Shown here piece after piece: positions 1 to 5,628 of a DNA stretch of 8,962 nt. Below the pieces are notes generated by a model that did no database searches, was not told the origin of the DNA, and saw only the letters and a program-made list of their open reading frames with translations. Positions within the stretch are counted from its first letter, which is position 1, and each line of letters opens with the position of its first letter. A program made the translations under genes and the position numbers. Source of the stretch: Bacillota bacterium (GTDB lineage Bacteria; Bacillota; Clostridia; Oscillospirales; Oscillospiraceae); assembly GCA_023393155.1 (NCBI GenBank), contig JAEWML010000172.1, positions 1-8,962 of the forward strand. Reading direction: 5' to 3'.

Positions 1-46
1 CACCAGCACCTCAAGCTGGCCTGTCTACCAGTTCCAGCACAGCCGC
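1..46 (-). tRNA. tRNA-Leu(GAG), 5' half, cut by window edge
   Basis: Read on the minus strand from position 46, the sequence gives the acceptor strand GCGGCTG, then U8-G9, a D-arm containing GGAACTGGTAGACAGG, and an anticodon arm with stem CCAGC/GCTGG around the loop TTGAGGT. The anticodon is therefore GAG (leucine, CUC/CUU codons). The GGAACTGGTAGAC D-arm is the hallmark of bacterial tRNA-Leu. The variable arm, T-arm and 3' acceptor strand lie beyond position 1. A perfect promoter sits immediately upstream (77-105). The length and anticodon stem pairing are seen directly; only the missing 3' half limits confidence. Confidence 0.93.
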
Positions 47-76
47 GAATCTATGCCAAAAAAAGACTGCTTGATT

Positions 77-105
77 ATTATAGCCAGAAGCTTGAAAAAT
101 GTCAA
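77..105 (-). promoter_or_regulatory. Consensus sigma-A promoter of the tRNA-Leu gene
   Basis: On the minus strand, TTGACA (100-105) and TATAAT (77-82) are separated by exactly 17 bp (83-99), a full match to the vegetative consensus. Transcription would start near position 70, about 24 nt before the mature tRNA 5' end at 46. This is typical of a strong stable-RNA promoter. Confidence 0.9.
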
Positions 106-157
106 CCTCAAATTTCCCTTTTCGGCAAATATTTTGTTTCCCCTTGCCGCAGCTGCG

Positions 158-184
158 CCGGAGGGCGGCTTTCCGCTCCTCCGG
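158..184 (-). terminator. Hairpin downstream of citrate synthase
   Basis: CCGGAGG (158-164) pairs with CCTCCGG (178-184), continued by GCGG/CCGC (165-168 and 173-176) around a 4-nt loop, with one bulged base at 177. It starts 26 nt past the citrate synthase stop. A second, weaker inverted repeat (CGGCAA 123-128, TTGCCG 144-149) follows. Neither is followed by a U tract on the minus strand, so this may be a 3'-end stabilising structure rather than a classical intrinsic terminator. Confidence 0.4.
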
Positions 185-210
185 TGCTATGTCCACGTTC
201 CCCGCGGGAC

Positions 211-1584
211 TCAGCGCTCCGCTGCGGGCATATATGCCCTGTGCTCTTCCACGCATTCATACCGCGGGCGGATCAGCTTTCCGCCGCCGGAGAGCTCCTC
301 CATCCGATGTGCGCTCCAGCCGGAAATGCGGGCCACCGCGAACAGGGGGGTATACAGCTCCTTGGGCAGGCCCAGCATCTCAAATACGAACCCACTGTAA
401 AAATCGATGTTGGTGGAGATGGCGTCCTTCCCCCGCCGCGCGGACAACAGGCCTTTTCCCAGCCGCTCCACCCGCTCGTAAAGGTCCAGCTCTTCTCCCC
501 GCTCCTTTTCTATGGAGAGCGTCTTCACATAGTCCCGGAACACCTCACACCGGGGATCCGTCCGAGTATAGACCGCATGGCCCAAACCATACAGCAATCC
601 CCGTCCGTCAAAAGCCTCTCCGTTCAAAATGCGTCCCAGGTAATTTTTAAGCTCCCTGTCGTCGTTCCAGTTTCGCACGTGGGACTTGATGTCCGCCATC
701 ATCTCCATCACCTTGCTGTTGGCCCCGCCGTGGCGCGGGCCTTTCAGTGACGCCATGGAGGCCGCGACGGCGGAGTAGGTGTCCGTTCCCGAGGAGGTGA
801 CCACGTGGTTAGTAAAGGTGGAGTTATTGCCGCCGCCGTTGTCGGCGTGGAGCACCAGCGCAACATCCAGCACCCGGGCCTCCAACTCCGTATACCGCCC
901 GTCCTGACGCAGCATCCTGAGAAAATTCTCCGCCGTGGACAGCTCCGGCCTTGGCTCGTGGATAAACAGGCCCTCCCCCTTGTTGAACCGATAGGCCTGA
1001 TAGGCGTAAATCGCCAGCAGCGGCATAATGGCAACCATCTGCAAGCTCTGGCGCAGCACATTTCCAAGGCTGATGTCATTGGGCTGATCGTCATAGCAAA
1101 ACAGCGTCAGCACCGCGCGCTGCATGGTGTTCATCAGGTCCTGAGGCGGGGCTTTTAAAATTACGTCCCTCAGAAAGTTGCTGGGCAGCGTGCGATAGGT
1201 GGCAAGCTGCACGCAGAAATCCCGCAGCTGTACGTCGGTGGGCAGCTCGCCGAACAGCAGCAGATACGCCGCTTCCTCAAAGGCCAGCCTGCGTCCCTCA
1301 GATCCCCGGACAAGCTCCCGGCAGTCAATCCCCCGGTAATACAGCACGCCATCCTCCGGAAGAAGCTTTCCGTCCTGCTCCACGGAGTACGACTGAATTT
1401 CACCCACGCGGGTCAGCCCTGTCAGCACCCCTTGGCCGTTCTCGTCCCGAAGGCCCCTGCGCACGTTGTACTTCCGGTACAGTCCTGGATCAATGTAGTT
1501 CTTCTTCTCCCACTGCTCCTCCAGAGCCCGAATCTTGGGCGTAATCTGGGAGTAGACGTTCTCCCCTTTTTCCGACCAGATCAT
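211..1584 (-). CDS. gltA: Citrate synthase
   Basis: Condenses acetyl-CoA with oxaloacetate to citrate, the entry step of the cytoplasmic TCA pathway; in anaerobes it usually feeds 2-oxoglutarate and glutamate synthesis. The product is 457 residues. Active-site elements seen: His246 in HADNGGGNNSTFT, the GPRHGGAN loop with His285, His336 in GLGHAVYTRTDPR, Asp394 in NIDFYSG, and C-terminal arginines Arg419 (FAVARISGW) and Arg441 (IRPRYE). The His/His/Asp set matches citrate synthase rather than a degenerate paralogue, though 2-methylcitrate synthase cannot be strictly excluded. I chose the ATG at 1584 over an in-frame upstream start at 1620 because AGGAGG (1592-1597) lies 7 nt before it and the protein starts like its family. 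The N-terminal extension of about 50 residues before the core is usual for the Clostridia/Bacteroides type. The gene has its own promoter (1736-1764). No other TCA gene is in the window. Confidence 0.95.
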   Translation of the reverse strand: MIWSEKGENVYSQITPKIRALEEQWEKKNYIDPGLYRKYNVRRGLRDENGQGVLTGLTRVGEIQSYSVEQDGKLLPEDGVLYYRGIDCRELVRGSEGRRLAFEEAAYLLLFGELPTDVQLRDFCVQLATYRTLPSNFLRDVILKAPPQDLMNTMQRAVLTLFCYDDQPNDISLGNVLRQSLQMVAIMPLLAIYAYQAYRFNKGEGLFIHEPRPELSTAENFLRMLRQDGRYTELEARVLDVALVLHADNGGGNNSTFTNHVVTSSGTDTYSAVAASMASLKGPRHGGANSKVMEMMADIKSHVRNWNDDRELKNYLGRILNGEAFDGRGLLYGLGHAVYTRTDPRCEVFRDYVKTLSIEKERGEELDLYERVERLGKGLLSARRGKDAISTNIDFYSGFVFEMLGLPKELYTPLFAVARISGWSAHRMEELSGGGKLIRPRYECVEEHRAYMPAAER

Positions 1585-1735
1585 TCCGCCGCCTCCTCTT
1601 GCCGCCCCGCAGACAGCCAAAGCCCTTTCGGCAGCGCCTCAGCGCCGCGTATGCAGAACCCGCCGTCCGCAAAGCAGACCGTTTGCAATAAAAGTCATAT
1701 ACCGCAGCGGCATTTCGTGCCCGCGATATAATGCA

Positions 1736-1764
1736 ATCATATCACACAGCACTTTCATTTTCAA
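1736..1764 (-). promoter_or_regulatory. Sigma-A promoter of citrate synthase, long leader
   Basis: On the minus strand TTGAAA (1759-1764) and TATGAT (1736-1741) are 17 bp apart, in a conspicuously AT-rich stretch. The predicted start near 1729 gives an untranslated leader of about 145 nt before the ATG at 1584. The leader can form GC-rich hairpins, the clearest at 1631-1648 (7 bp with one G-U pair and a 4-nt loop). I do not recognise a known riboswitch or T-box in it. Confidence 0.7.
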
Positions 1765-1874
1765 TGAATTTAATTGGTTTTTTATCGGCCTTTTCTCCAA
1801 ATATTGCAGTTGCATTTATTATTTTATTCATTCTTTTGGCAATCTGACAGGTTTCCCTGCAAATTGTCCCGCCC

Positions 1875-2594
1875 TTAGAGCTGCGCAAGCGTCTCTCCGA
1901 TGGAATCGGTAATCACAAGGTCTGCGGTCAGGTCCGCCGCCACGGGAGATTTATTGATAATCACCAGCTTGCGCCCCTGATACCACCGTACCAGCCCCGC
2001 CGCCGGATACACGTTCAGGGATGTGCCCCCGATGATCAGCATGTCCGCCTCGGCAATATAGCGGGCGGCCCGCTCCATCGTATCCATGTCCAGACCCTCC
2101 TCATAGAGCACCACGTCGGGCTTTACCCGCCCGCCACAGGCTGCGCAATGGGGAACGCCCTGAGAACGGAGCATAAAGTCAATTGCATAGGGCCTCTGGC
2201 AGCTTTCGCAGTAATTTCGCAGAACGCTGCCGTGAAGCTCCAGCACGGTCCGGCTTCCCGCCGCCTGATGCAGCCCGTCAATATTCTGTGTGACGATCGC
2301 CTTCAGCTTTCCCTGCTTTTCCAGTTCTGCCAGCTTACGATGGGCGGCGTTGGGCTTCGCGTCGGGGACGAGAAGCTTTGCCCGGTAAAAACGGAAAAAT
2401 TCTTCCGGCTTGCTTTCGTAAAAGGTATGGCTTAAAATGGTTTCGGGCGGGTAATCATACTGCTGGCGGTACAGCCCGTCCTCGCTCCGAAAATCAGGGA
2501 TACCCGACTCTGTTGACACCCCCGCGCCCCCGAAAAAAACGATGTTGTCGCTGCCGTCCACCAGGTCTTTTAGTCTCTTTACGCTTTCTGTCAT
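1875..2594 (-). CDS. cobB: Sir2-family NAD-dependent protein deacylase
   Basis: Removes acyl groups (chiefly acetyl) from lysines using NAD+, giving nicotinamide and O-acyl-ADP-ribose; cytoplasmic. At 239 residues it is the usual length for a bacterial sirtuin. Visible motifs: the NAD-binding signature GAGVSTESGIPDFRS (about 23-37), TQNID (102-106), catalytic His121 in ELHGS, a zinc site from Cys129-x2-Cys132 and Cys150-x2-Cys153, and GTSLNVYPA (190-198). I see no clear Tyr-x-x-Arg acyl pocket of the desuccinylase type (the region reads FFRFYRAK, 66-73), so deacetylase is the better guess. The start is supported by a GGAGGC ribosome site (2600-2605) 5 nt upstream. A weak promoter (TTGAAT-18-TATTAT, 2630-2659) overlapping the divergent gene's start could serve it. 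The symbol follows family convention. Citrate synthase lies downstream but has its own promoter, so the two are probably not one operon. Confidence 0.94.
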   Translation of the reverse strand: MTESVKRLKDLVDGSDNIVFFGGAGVSTESGIPDFRSEDGLYRQQYDYPPETILSHTFYESKPEEFFRFYRAKLLVPDAKPNAAHRKLAELEKQGKLKAIVTQNIDGLHQAAGSRTVLELHGSVLRNYCESCQRPYAIDFMLRSQGVPHCAACGGRVKPDVVLYEEGLDMDTMERAARYIAEADMLIIGGTSLNVYPAAGLVRWYQGRKLVIINKSPVAADLTADLVITDSIGETLAQL

Positions 2595-2647
2595 AAAACG
2601 CCTCCGTCCGCGTCAATTCTTATTTATTTATAATAAGGAGAACTTCC

Positions 2648-2983
2648 ATGAATATTCAAATCTTCGGCTCCTCCAAGTCCTTCGACAGCAGAAAGGCCGA
2701 GCGGTGGTTTAAAGAGCGCCGCATCAAGTATCAGTACATTGATGTCGCCTCCAAAGGATTATCCCCCAGAGAGTACCAGTCCGTCAAGCAAAAAGTTGGC
2801 TACGAGGCGCTGGTCAACACCAAGTCACGGGCCTACGAAGCCCTGTTCATGGCCTATATCACGCCGGACGCACAGGAAGCAAAGCTTCTTGAAAACCCGG
2901 AGCTGTTTCAAACGCCCATCGTCCGCAATGGAAAGGACGCTACCGTAGGTTACCATCCGGAAATTTGGGAGACATGGGAATAA
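2648..2983 (+). CDS. ArsC/Spx-family thioredoxin-fold protein without cysteines
   Basis: A 111-residue protein resembling the ArsC/Spx/YffB family: N-terminal beta strand NIQIFG, then SRKAERWFKERRIKYQYID (about 14-32), and a late TPIVRNG motif (88-94) carrying the cis-proline, all standard for this fold. In active ArsC-like reductases and in Spx, the loop before RKA carries one or two cysteines (C-x-x-C in Spx). Here the equivalent positions are Ser11 and Ser14, and the whole protein contains no cysteine, so thiol-based arsenate reduction or redox sensing is not expected. It may be a structural or RNA-polymerase-binding relative; its function is unknown. AAGGAG (2635-2640) lies 7 nt before the ATG. 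It is transcribed divergently from the sir2 gene, with only 53 bp between starts, and is followed closely by a terminator hairpin, so it is probably monocistronic. Confidence 0.88.
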   Translation: MNIQIFGSSKSFDSRKAERWFKERRIKYQYIDVASKGLSPREYQSVKQKVGYEALVNTKSRAYEALFMAYITPDAQEAKLLENPELFQTPIVRNGKDATVGYHPEIWETWE

Positions 2984-2989
2984 GCCGGT

Positions 2990-3011
2990 CCCGCCGCAAG
3001 GCAGGGCTTTT
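2990..3011 (+). terminator. Intrinsic terminator after the ArsC/Spx-like gene
   Basis: Seven nucleotides after the stop codon, CCCGCC (2990-2995) pairs with GGCAGGG (3000-3006, one bulged A) around a stable GCAA tetraloop, followed by CTTTTCC and a further T-rich stretch. Confidence 0.55.
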
Positions 3012-3144
3012 CCTTTTCCCCACAGGGGTCCCGTCCGCATCTTAAAACAGCAGGGCAGCTTTGCGCGTGGTGCGGGGCCGGCATCCAAACATCTGGCCCA
3101 CGCCGCTTTTTCAATAAATCCTTGGCCTGCGCACAGCGCGGAAC

Positions 3145-3183
3145 AAGGCCCCGGGAAAATCAATTCCCGGGGCCTTAAATTTT
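3145..3183 (+). terminator. Strong rho-independent terminator
   Basis: A perfect 13-bp stem (3145-3157 with 3164-3176, core GGCCCCGGGAA) around a 6-nt loop is followed by AAATTTT. It lies 160 nt past the ArsC/Spx-like stop and 87 nt before the next promoter, so it insulates the repair operon from upstream transcription. Confidence 0.8.
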
Positions 3184-3269
3184 GCTCTTTCTCTCCAAAT
3201 ACGGGCAGTCGGACAAAAACAACGCACTTCGGCCTTCTTAAAATTTCGTACCTTTGTTCTGTTTTTCTC

Positions 3270-3298
3270 TTGACAAAAACATTCGTTCTAGTTATAAT
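3270..3298 (+). promoter_or_regulatory. Consensus sigma-A promoter of the DNA-repair operon
   Basis: TTGACA (3270-3275) and TATAAT (3293-3298) are separated by exactly 17 bp, a full consensus match. The predicted transcription start is near 3305. Such a strong promoter normally needs a repressor if the gene is conditionally used, which agrees with the palindrome immediately downstream. Confidence 0.9.
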
Positions 3299-3310
3299 TG
3301 TCTTAAATTA

Positions 3311-3322
3311 GAACAACAGTTC
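3311..3322 (+). promoter_or_regulatory. Putative LexA (DinR-type) SOS box
   Basis: GAACAACAGTTC has both half-sites of the Gram-positive LexA core GAAC-N4-GTTC intact. It lies about +6 to +17 from the predicted transcription start, between promoter and ribosome site, where a bound repressor would block transcription. The inner four bases and the outer flanks (A before, C after) do not follow the full Bacillus consensus. The regulatory role is therefore inferred from the core, the position, and the DNA-repair family of the genes downstream. Confidence 0.65.
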
Positions 3323-3339
3323 CAAAGGAGGGCTTTTTA

Positions 3340-3462
3340 ATGACTGGATACACCCTGTTTTTGATTTTTGTGGGTACTGGATTTTTGACGCATCTGCTTT
3401 TTCGCGTGATTGACGCCATCGAACGTCCTTCCCGGTCCCTCCGGCACGCGGAAACGCGCTGA
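3340..3462 (+). CDS. 40-residue single-pass membrane peptide, first gene of the repair operon
   Basis: A small open frame I do not recognise, too short for most annotation pipelines. It has the best translation signal of the operon: AGGAGG (3326-3331) 8 nt before the ATG, directly after the promoter and LexA-like box. The product begins MTGYTLFLIFVGTG. Residues about 4-24 form one hydrophobic membrane-spanning segment, followed by an arginine-rich tail (Arg22, 29, 32, 35 and 40) that would stay in the cytoplasm. It has no cysteine and no signal-peptidase site that I can see. It ends 7 nt before the radical SAM start, suggesting translational coupling. By analogy, LexA-controlled short membrane peptides in other bacteria act as division inhibitors (YneA, SosA) or as membrane-depolarising toxins (TisB); no sequence similarity to those is claimed. 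Alternatively it is only a translated leader. Confidence 0.7.
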   Translation: MTGYTLFLIFVGTGFLTHLLFRVIDAIERPSRSLRHAETR

Positions 3463-3469
3463 GCATGCC

Positions 3470-4732
3470 ATGGAACTGCTTGAAAAGCTGACTATCCTCT
3501 CCGACGCGGCGAAATACGACGCGGCCTGCACCTCTTCCGGCGCGCGGCGGGGCTATAAAGAGGGCTTTATCGGCAACACCTCCACTTCCGCCATGGGTTG
3601 CTGCCATTCCTTTTCTGCGGACGGGCGTTGCGTCACGCTTCTGAAGGTGCTGCTGTCCAATCAGTGTGTGTACGACTGTAAATACTGCGTCAACCGCCGC
3701 AGCAACGACACGCCCCGGGCCGCGTTTACCCCGGAGGAGCTGGCCGAACTGACCATTGGCTTTTACCGGCGGAATTATATTGAGGGGCTCTTCCTCTCCT
3801 CCGGTGTTTTGCGCAACCCGGACCACACTATGGAACTGATGATTCGCGCCCTGCAAATTTTGCGGGAGACTTATCGGTTTAACGGTTATATCCATGCCAA
3901 AGCCATCCCCGGCGCCGCGCCGGAGCTGGTAGAGCGGCTGGGTCTTCTGGCAGACCGTCTGTCCGTTAATATCGAGCTGCCCTCGGAAGCGGGGCTGAAG
4001 TCTCTTGCCCCGGACAAGACAAAGGGCGCGATTCTCGCGCCCATGCGGCAGATTCAAACCCGCGGCGTTCAATGTAAAGAGGAATTGGTCAAATACCGCC
4101 ACGCGCCGAAATTTGCCCCCGCAGGGCAAAGCACCCAACTGATCGTAGGGGCCACGGCGGATTCCGACCTGCGGATTTTGCGCTTGACGCAGGGGCTGTA
4201 TGACCGCTACCGGCTCAAGCGAGTCTTTTTCTCGGCGTACGTTCCGGTGGTTGCGCACTCCCTCCTCCCCTCCCAGGACACAAAGCCCCCTCTTCTGCGG
4301 GAGCACCGGCTTTATCAGGCGGATTGGCTTTTGCGGTTTTACGGGTTTCGTGCGGAAGAGCTTCTGGACGAGGGAACGCCGGACTTTAACCCTCTGGTGG
4401 ACCCCAAGTGCAGTTGGGCGCTGGCTCATCTGGAGTTTTTTCCCGTGGAGGTGAACACGGCGGACTATGAGGCGCTGCTTCGGGTTCCGGGGGTCGGCGT
4501 CGTCTCCGCCAAGCGTATTCTGGTTTCCCGCAGGGCAGGAACCCTGCGAACCGAAGATCTGCGAAAGCTGGGCGTGGTGATGAAACGGGCGCAGTATTTT
4601 CTCACCTGCCGGGGGCAGATGTCCGAGGGACTTCGGTTTACGCCGGAGAGCCTGCTCCGCAACCTGATTGCGGCGGAGCAGCCCAGCCTTCCCGGCGCCC
4701 GGATGGAGCAGCTCTCCCTGTTCGGCGCGTGA
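3470..4732 (+). CDS. Radical SAM protein, putative DNA modification/repair (TIGR03916-like)
   Basis: A 420-residue protein matching my knowledge of the 'putative DNA modification/repair radical SAM' family; its reaction and substrate are not established. The N-terminus (KLTILSDAAKYDAAC, about 6-20) is characteristic. The radical SAM cluster motif is Cys66-x3-Cys70-x2-Cys73, followed by NRRSND. Further conserved-looking stretches are FYRRNYIEGLFLSSG (98-112), ADRLSVNIELPSE (161-173), PAGQSTQLIVGAT (217-229) and LREHRLYQADWLLRFYGF (276-293). Near the C-terminus, LLRVPGVGVVSAKRIL (336-351) is a helix-hairpin-helix DNA-binding motif. Extra cysteines (20, 44, 45, 54) precede the cluster motif. I chose ATG 3470 over an upstream TTG at 3410 because the family begins there; there is no good ribosome site before it, so coupling to the small upstream gene is likely. 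The adjacent DUF4130 partner 12 nt downstream strongly supports the family call. Confidence 0.92.
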   Translation: MELLEKLTILSDAAKYDAACTSSGARRGYKEGFIGNTSTSAMGCCHSFSADGRCVTLLKVLLSNQCVYDCKYCVNRRSNDTPRAAFTPEELAELTIGFYRRNYIEGLFLSSGVLRNPDHTMELMIRALQILRETYRFNGYIHAKAIPGAAPELVERLGLLADRLSVNIELPSEAGLKSLAPDKTKGAILAPMRQIQTRGVQCKEELVKYRHAPKFAPAGQSTQLIVGATADSDLRILRLTQGLYDRYRLKRVFFSAYVPVVAHSLLPSQDTKPPLLREHRLYQADWLLRFYGFRAEELLDEGTPDFNPLVDPKCSWALAHLEFFPVEVNTADYEALLRVPGVGVVSAKRILVSRRAGTLRTEDLRKLGVVMKRAQYFLTCRGQMSEGLRFTPESLLRNLIAAEQPSLPGARMEQLSLFGA

Positions 4733-4744
4733 AAGGGGTGTACG

Positions 4745-5545
4745 ATGGAAGTCGTCTATCTTTACGACGGGAGCTTTGAGGGCTTCCTCTGCTGCATTTT
4801 TGAAAGTTACGCCAATCGGGAGTTCCCGTCGGACATCACGCCGGAGGAGGATTCCTGTCCCACTCTGTTTCAGACCCGGCACATTACAACGGACAAAAGT
4901 CATGCGGACCGGGTTCTGCGCAAGACGGCACTTCTCTCCGGCGAAGCAGTCATACTGTTGCGGCACGGCTTTCTCACCTGCCTTGAGCATCGGGAGATGC
5001 ATCTCTACCGTCTGACCGCGAAGCTACTCCGGGAGGGGCCGGGTTTTCTTCGGAATCTGGCGGACGAAACGCTGCTGCCCGTCCTGAAGGCGGTGCGCCA
5101 TCTGGAGGGGGAGGCCCAGCTTCTGCGGGGCTTTGTCCGTTTTTCAGAGTATTCCGGAATTTTAGGCGGCGAAATTGAGCCCAAAAACCGCGTACTGCCC
5201 CTTCTTCGCTCTCATTTTTGCAGTCGTTTTCCCAACGAGCGGTTTTTTCTCTATGACCGCACCCACCGCGAGGCGCTGTTTTACGCCCATGGCAAGGCCG
5301 TCATTGCTCCTTTGGAGCGATTCGAGGCGGCTGCGCCGGACGAAACGGAAGCCGCCTTCCGGCGGCTTTGGAAACGATTTTACGATACCGTTGCCATTAA
5401 GGAGCGGGAAAATCCTCGCTGCCGCCAGACCCACATGCCCAAACGCTACTGGGGTACCATGACGGAATTTCAGGACGAGGACTATTTCATTGCCGGGCAG
5501 AATCCCCGGCTGGAACACCGCGGGTCGGGTCTTCCGTCCGTCTAA
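4745..5545 (+). CDS. TIGR03915/DUF4130-like putative DNA repair/metabolism protein
   Basis: A 266-residue protein of the family that is nearly always encoded next to the radical SAM protein upstream. Its biochemical role is unknown. Recognisable family blocks: N-terminal YLYDGSFEGFLCCIFE (5-20), FSEYSGILGGEIEPKNRVL (133-151), FFLYDRTHREALFYAHGKAV (167-186), and the C-terminal signature LWKRFYDTVAIKERENPRC (208-226) with THMPKRYWGTMTEF (229-242). The last block is rich in basic and aromatic residues, compatible with nucleic acid binding. In some lineages this family is fused or linked to a uracil-DNA glycosylase domain; here the protein ends about 24 residues after the signature, with no such fusion. 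An AAAGGGG ribosome site (4732-4738) overlaps the end of the upstream gene, so the two are one operon. A strong terminator follows 9 nt after the stop. Confidence 0.9.
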   Translation: MEVVYLYDGSFEGFLCCIFESYANREFPSDITPEEDSCPTLFQTRHITTDKSHADRVLRKTALLSGEAVILLRHGFLTCLEHREMHLYRLTAKLLREGPGFLRNLADETLLPVLKAVRHLEGEAQLLRGFVRFSEYSGILGGEIEPKNRVLPLLRSHFCSRFPNERFFLYDRTHREALFYAHGKAVIAPLERFEAAAPDETEAAFRRLWKRFYDTVAIKERENPRCRQTHMPKRYWGTMTEFQDEDYFIAGQNPRLEHRGSGLPSV

Positions 5546-5554
5546 ACCGGGCAG

Positions 5555-5595
5555 AAAAGCCGCGGAGGCACCTTTCGTGCGCTTCCGCGGCTTTT
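5555..5595. terminator. Bidirectional terminator between convergent operons
   Basis: AAAAGCCGCGGA (5555-5566) pairs with TCCGCGGCTTTT (5584-5595), a 12-bp stem; an inner GCAC/GTGC stem (5568-5571, 5577-5580) closes a 5-nt loop. The A-run on one side and T-run on the other let it end both the rightward repair operon and the leftward spoIIA operon. Confidence 0.85.
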
Positions 5596-5596
5596 A

Positions 5597-5620
5597 ATTG
5601 AAACGGCCTGCCGTTTCAAT
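5597..5620. repeat. Perfect inverted repeat beside the terminator
   Basis: ATTGAAACGGC (5597-5607) and GCCGTTTCAAT (5610-5620) form a perfect 11-bp stem with only 2 nt between arms (realistically a 4-nt loop). It starts 9 nt after the sigF stop in the leftward direction and abuts the bidirectional terminator, so leftward transcripts meet two hairpins in a row. Confidence 0.75.
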
Positions 5621-5628
5621 ACAATTTT

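Larger units (their letters stand above)
2984..3339. other. Gene-free interval between ArsC/Spx-like gene and repair operon
   Basis: This 356-nt stretch holds two rightward terminators (2990-3011 and 3145-3183) and the promoter, operator and ribosome site of the next operon (3270-3339). Between 3012 and 3144, and between 3184 and 3269, I see no supported gene. An antisense open frame across 2825-3163 starts inside the terminator stem and resembles no family. Confidence 0.7.

Noticed and set aside
11..256. Open frame on the minus strand just left of citrate synthase.
   Set aside because: Its C-terminal end (LELVDRPA) is the translation of a tRNA-Leu D-arm, and the rest covers a hairpin and the tRNA promoter.
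2629..2634. TATAAT upstream of the ArsC/Spx-like gene as a -10 element.
   Set aside because: It abuts the AAGGAG ribosome site, so a transcript starting from it would lack that site; no good -35 lies 17 bp upstream. Probably coincidence in an AT-rich spacer.
2825..3163. Minus-strand open frame opposite the end of the ArsC/Spx-like gene.
   Set aside because: It starts inside a perfect terminator stem, has no ribosome site and no family resemblance.
3308..5002. Very long open frame on the minus strand, antisense to the radical SAM and DUF4130 genes.
   Set aside because: Composition is dominated by Arg, Gly, Pro and Gln with no recognisable domain. The opposite strand carries well-conserved protein families with promoter and ribosome sites. 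GC-rich codons commonly leave the antisense frame open.
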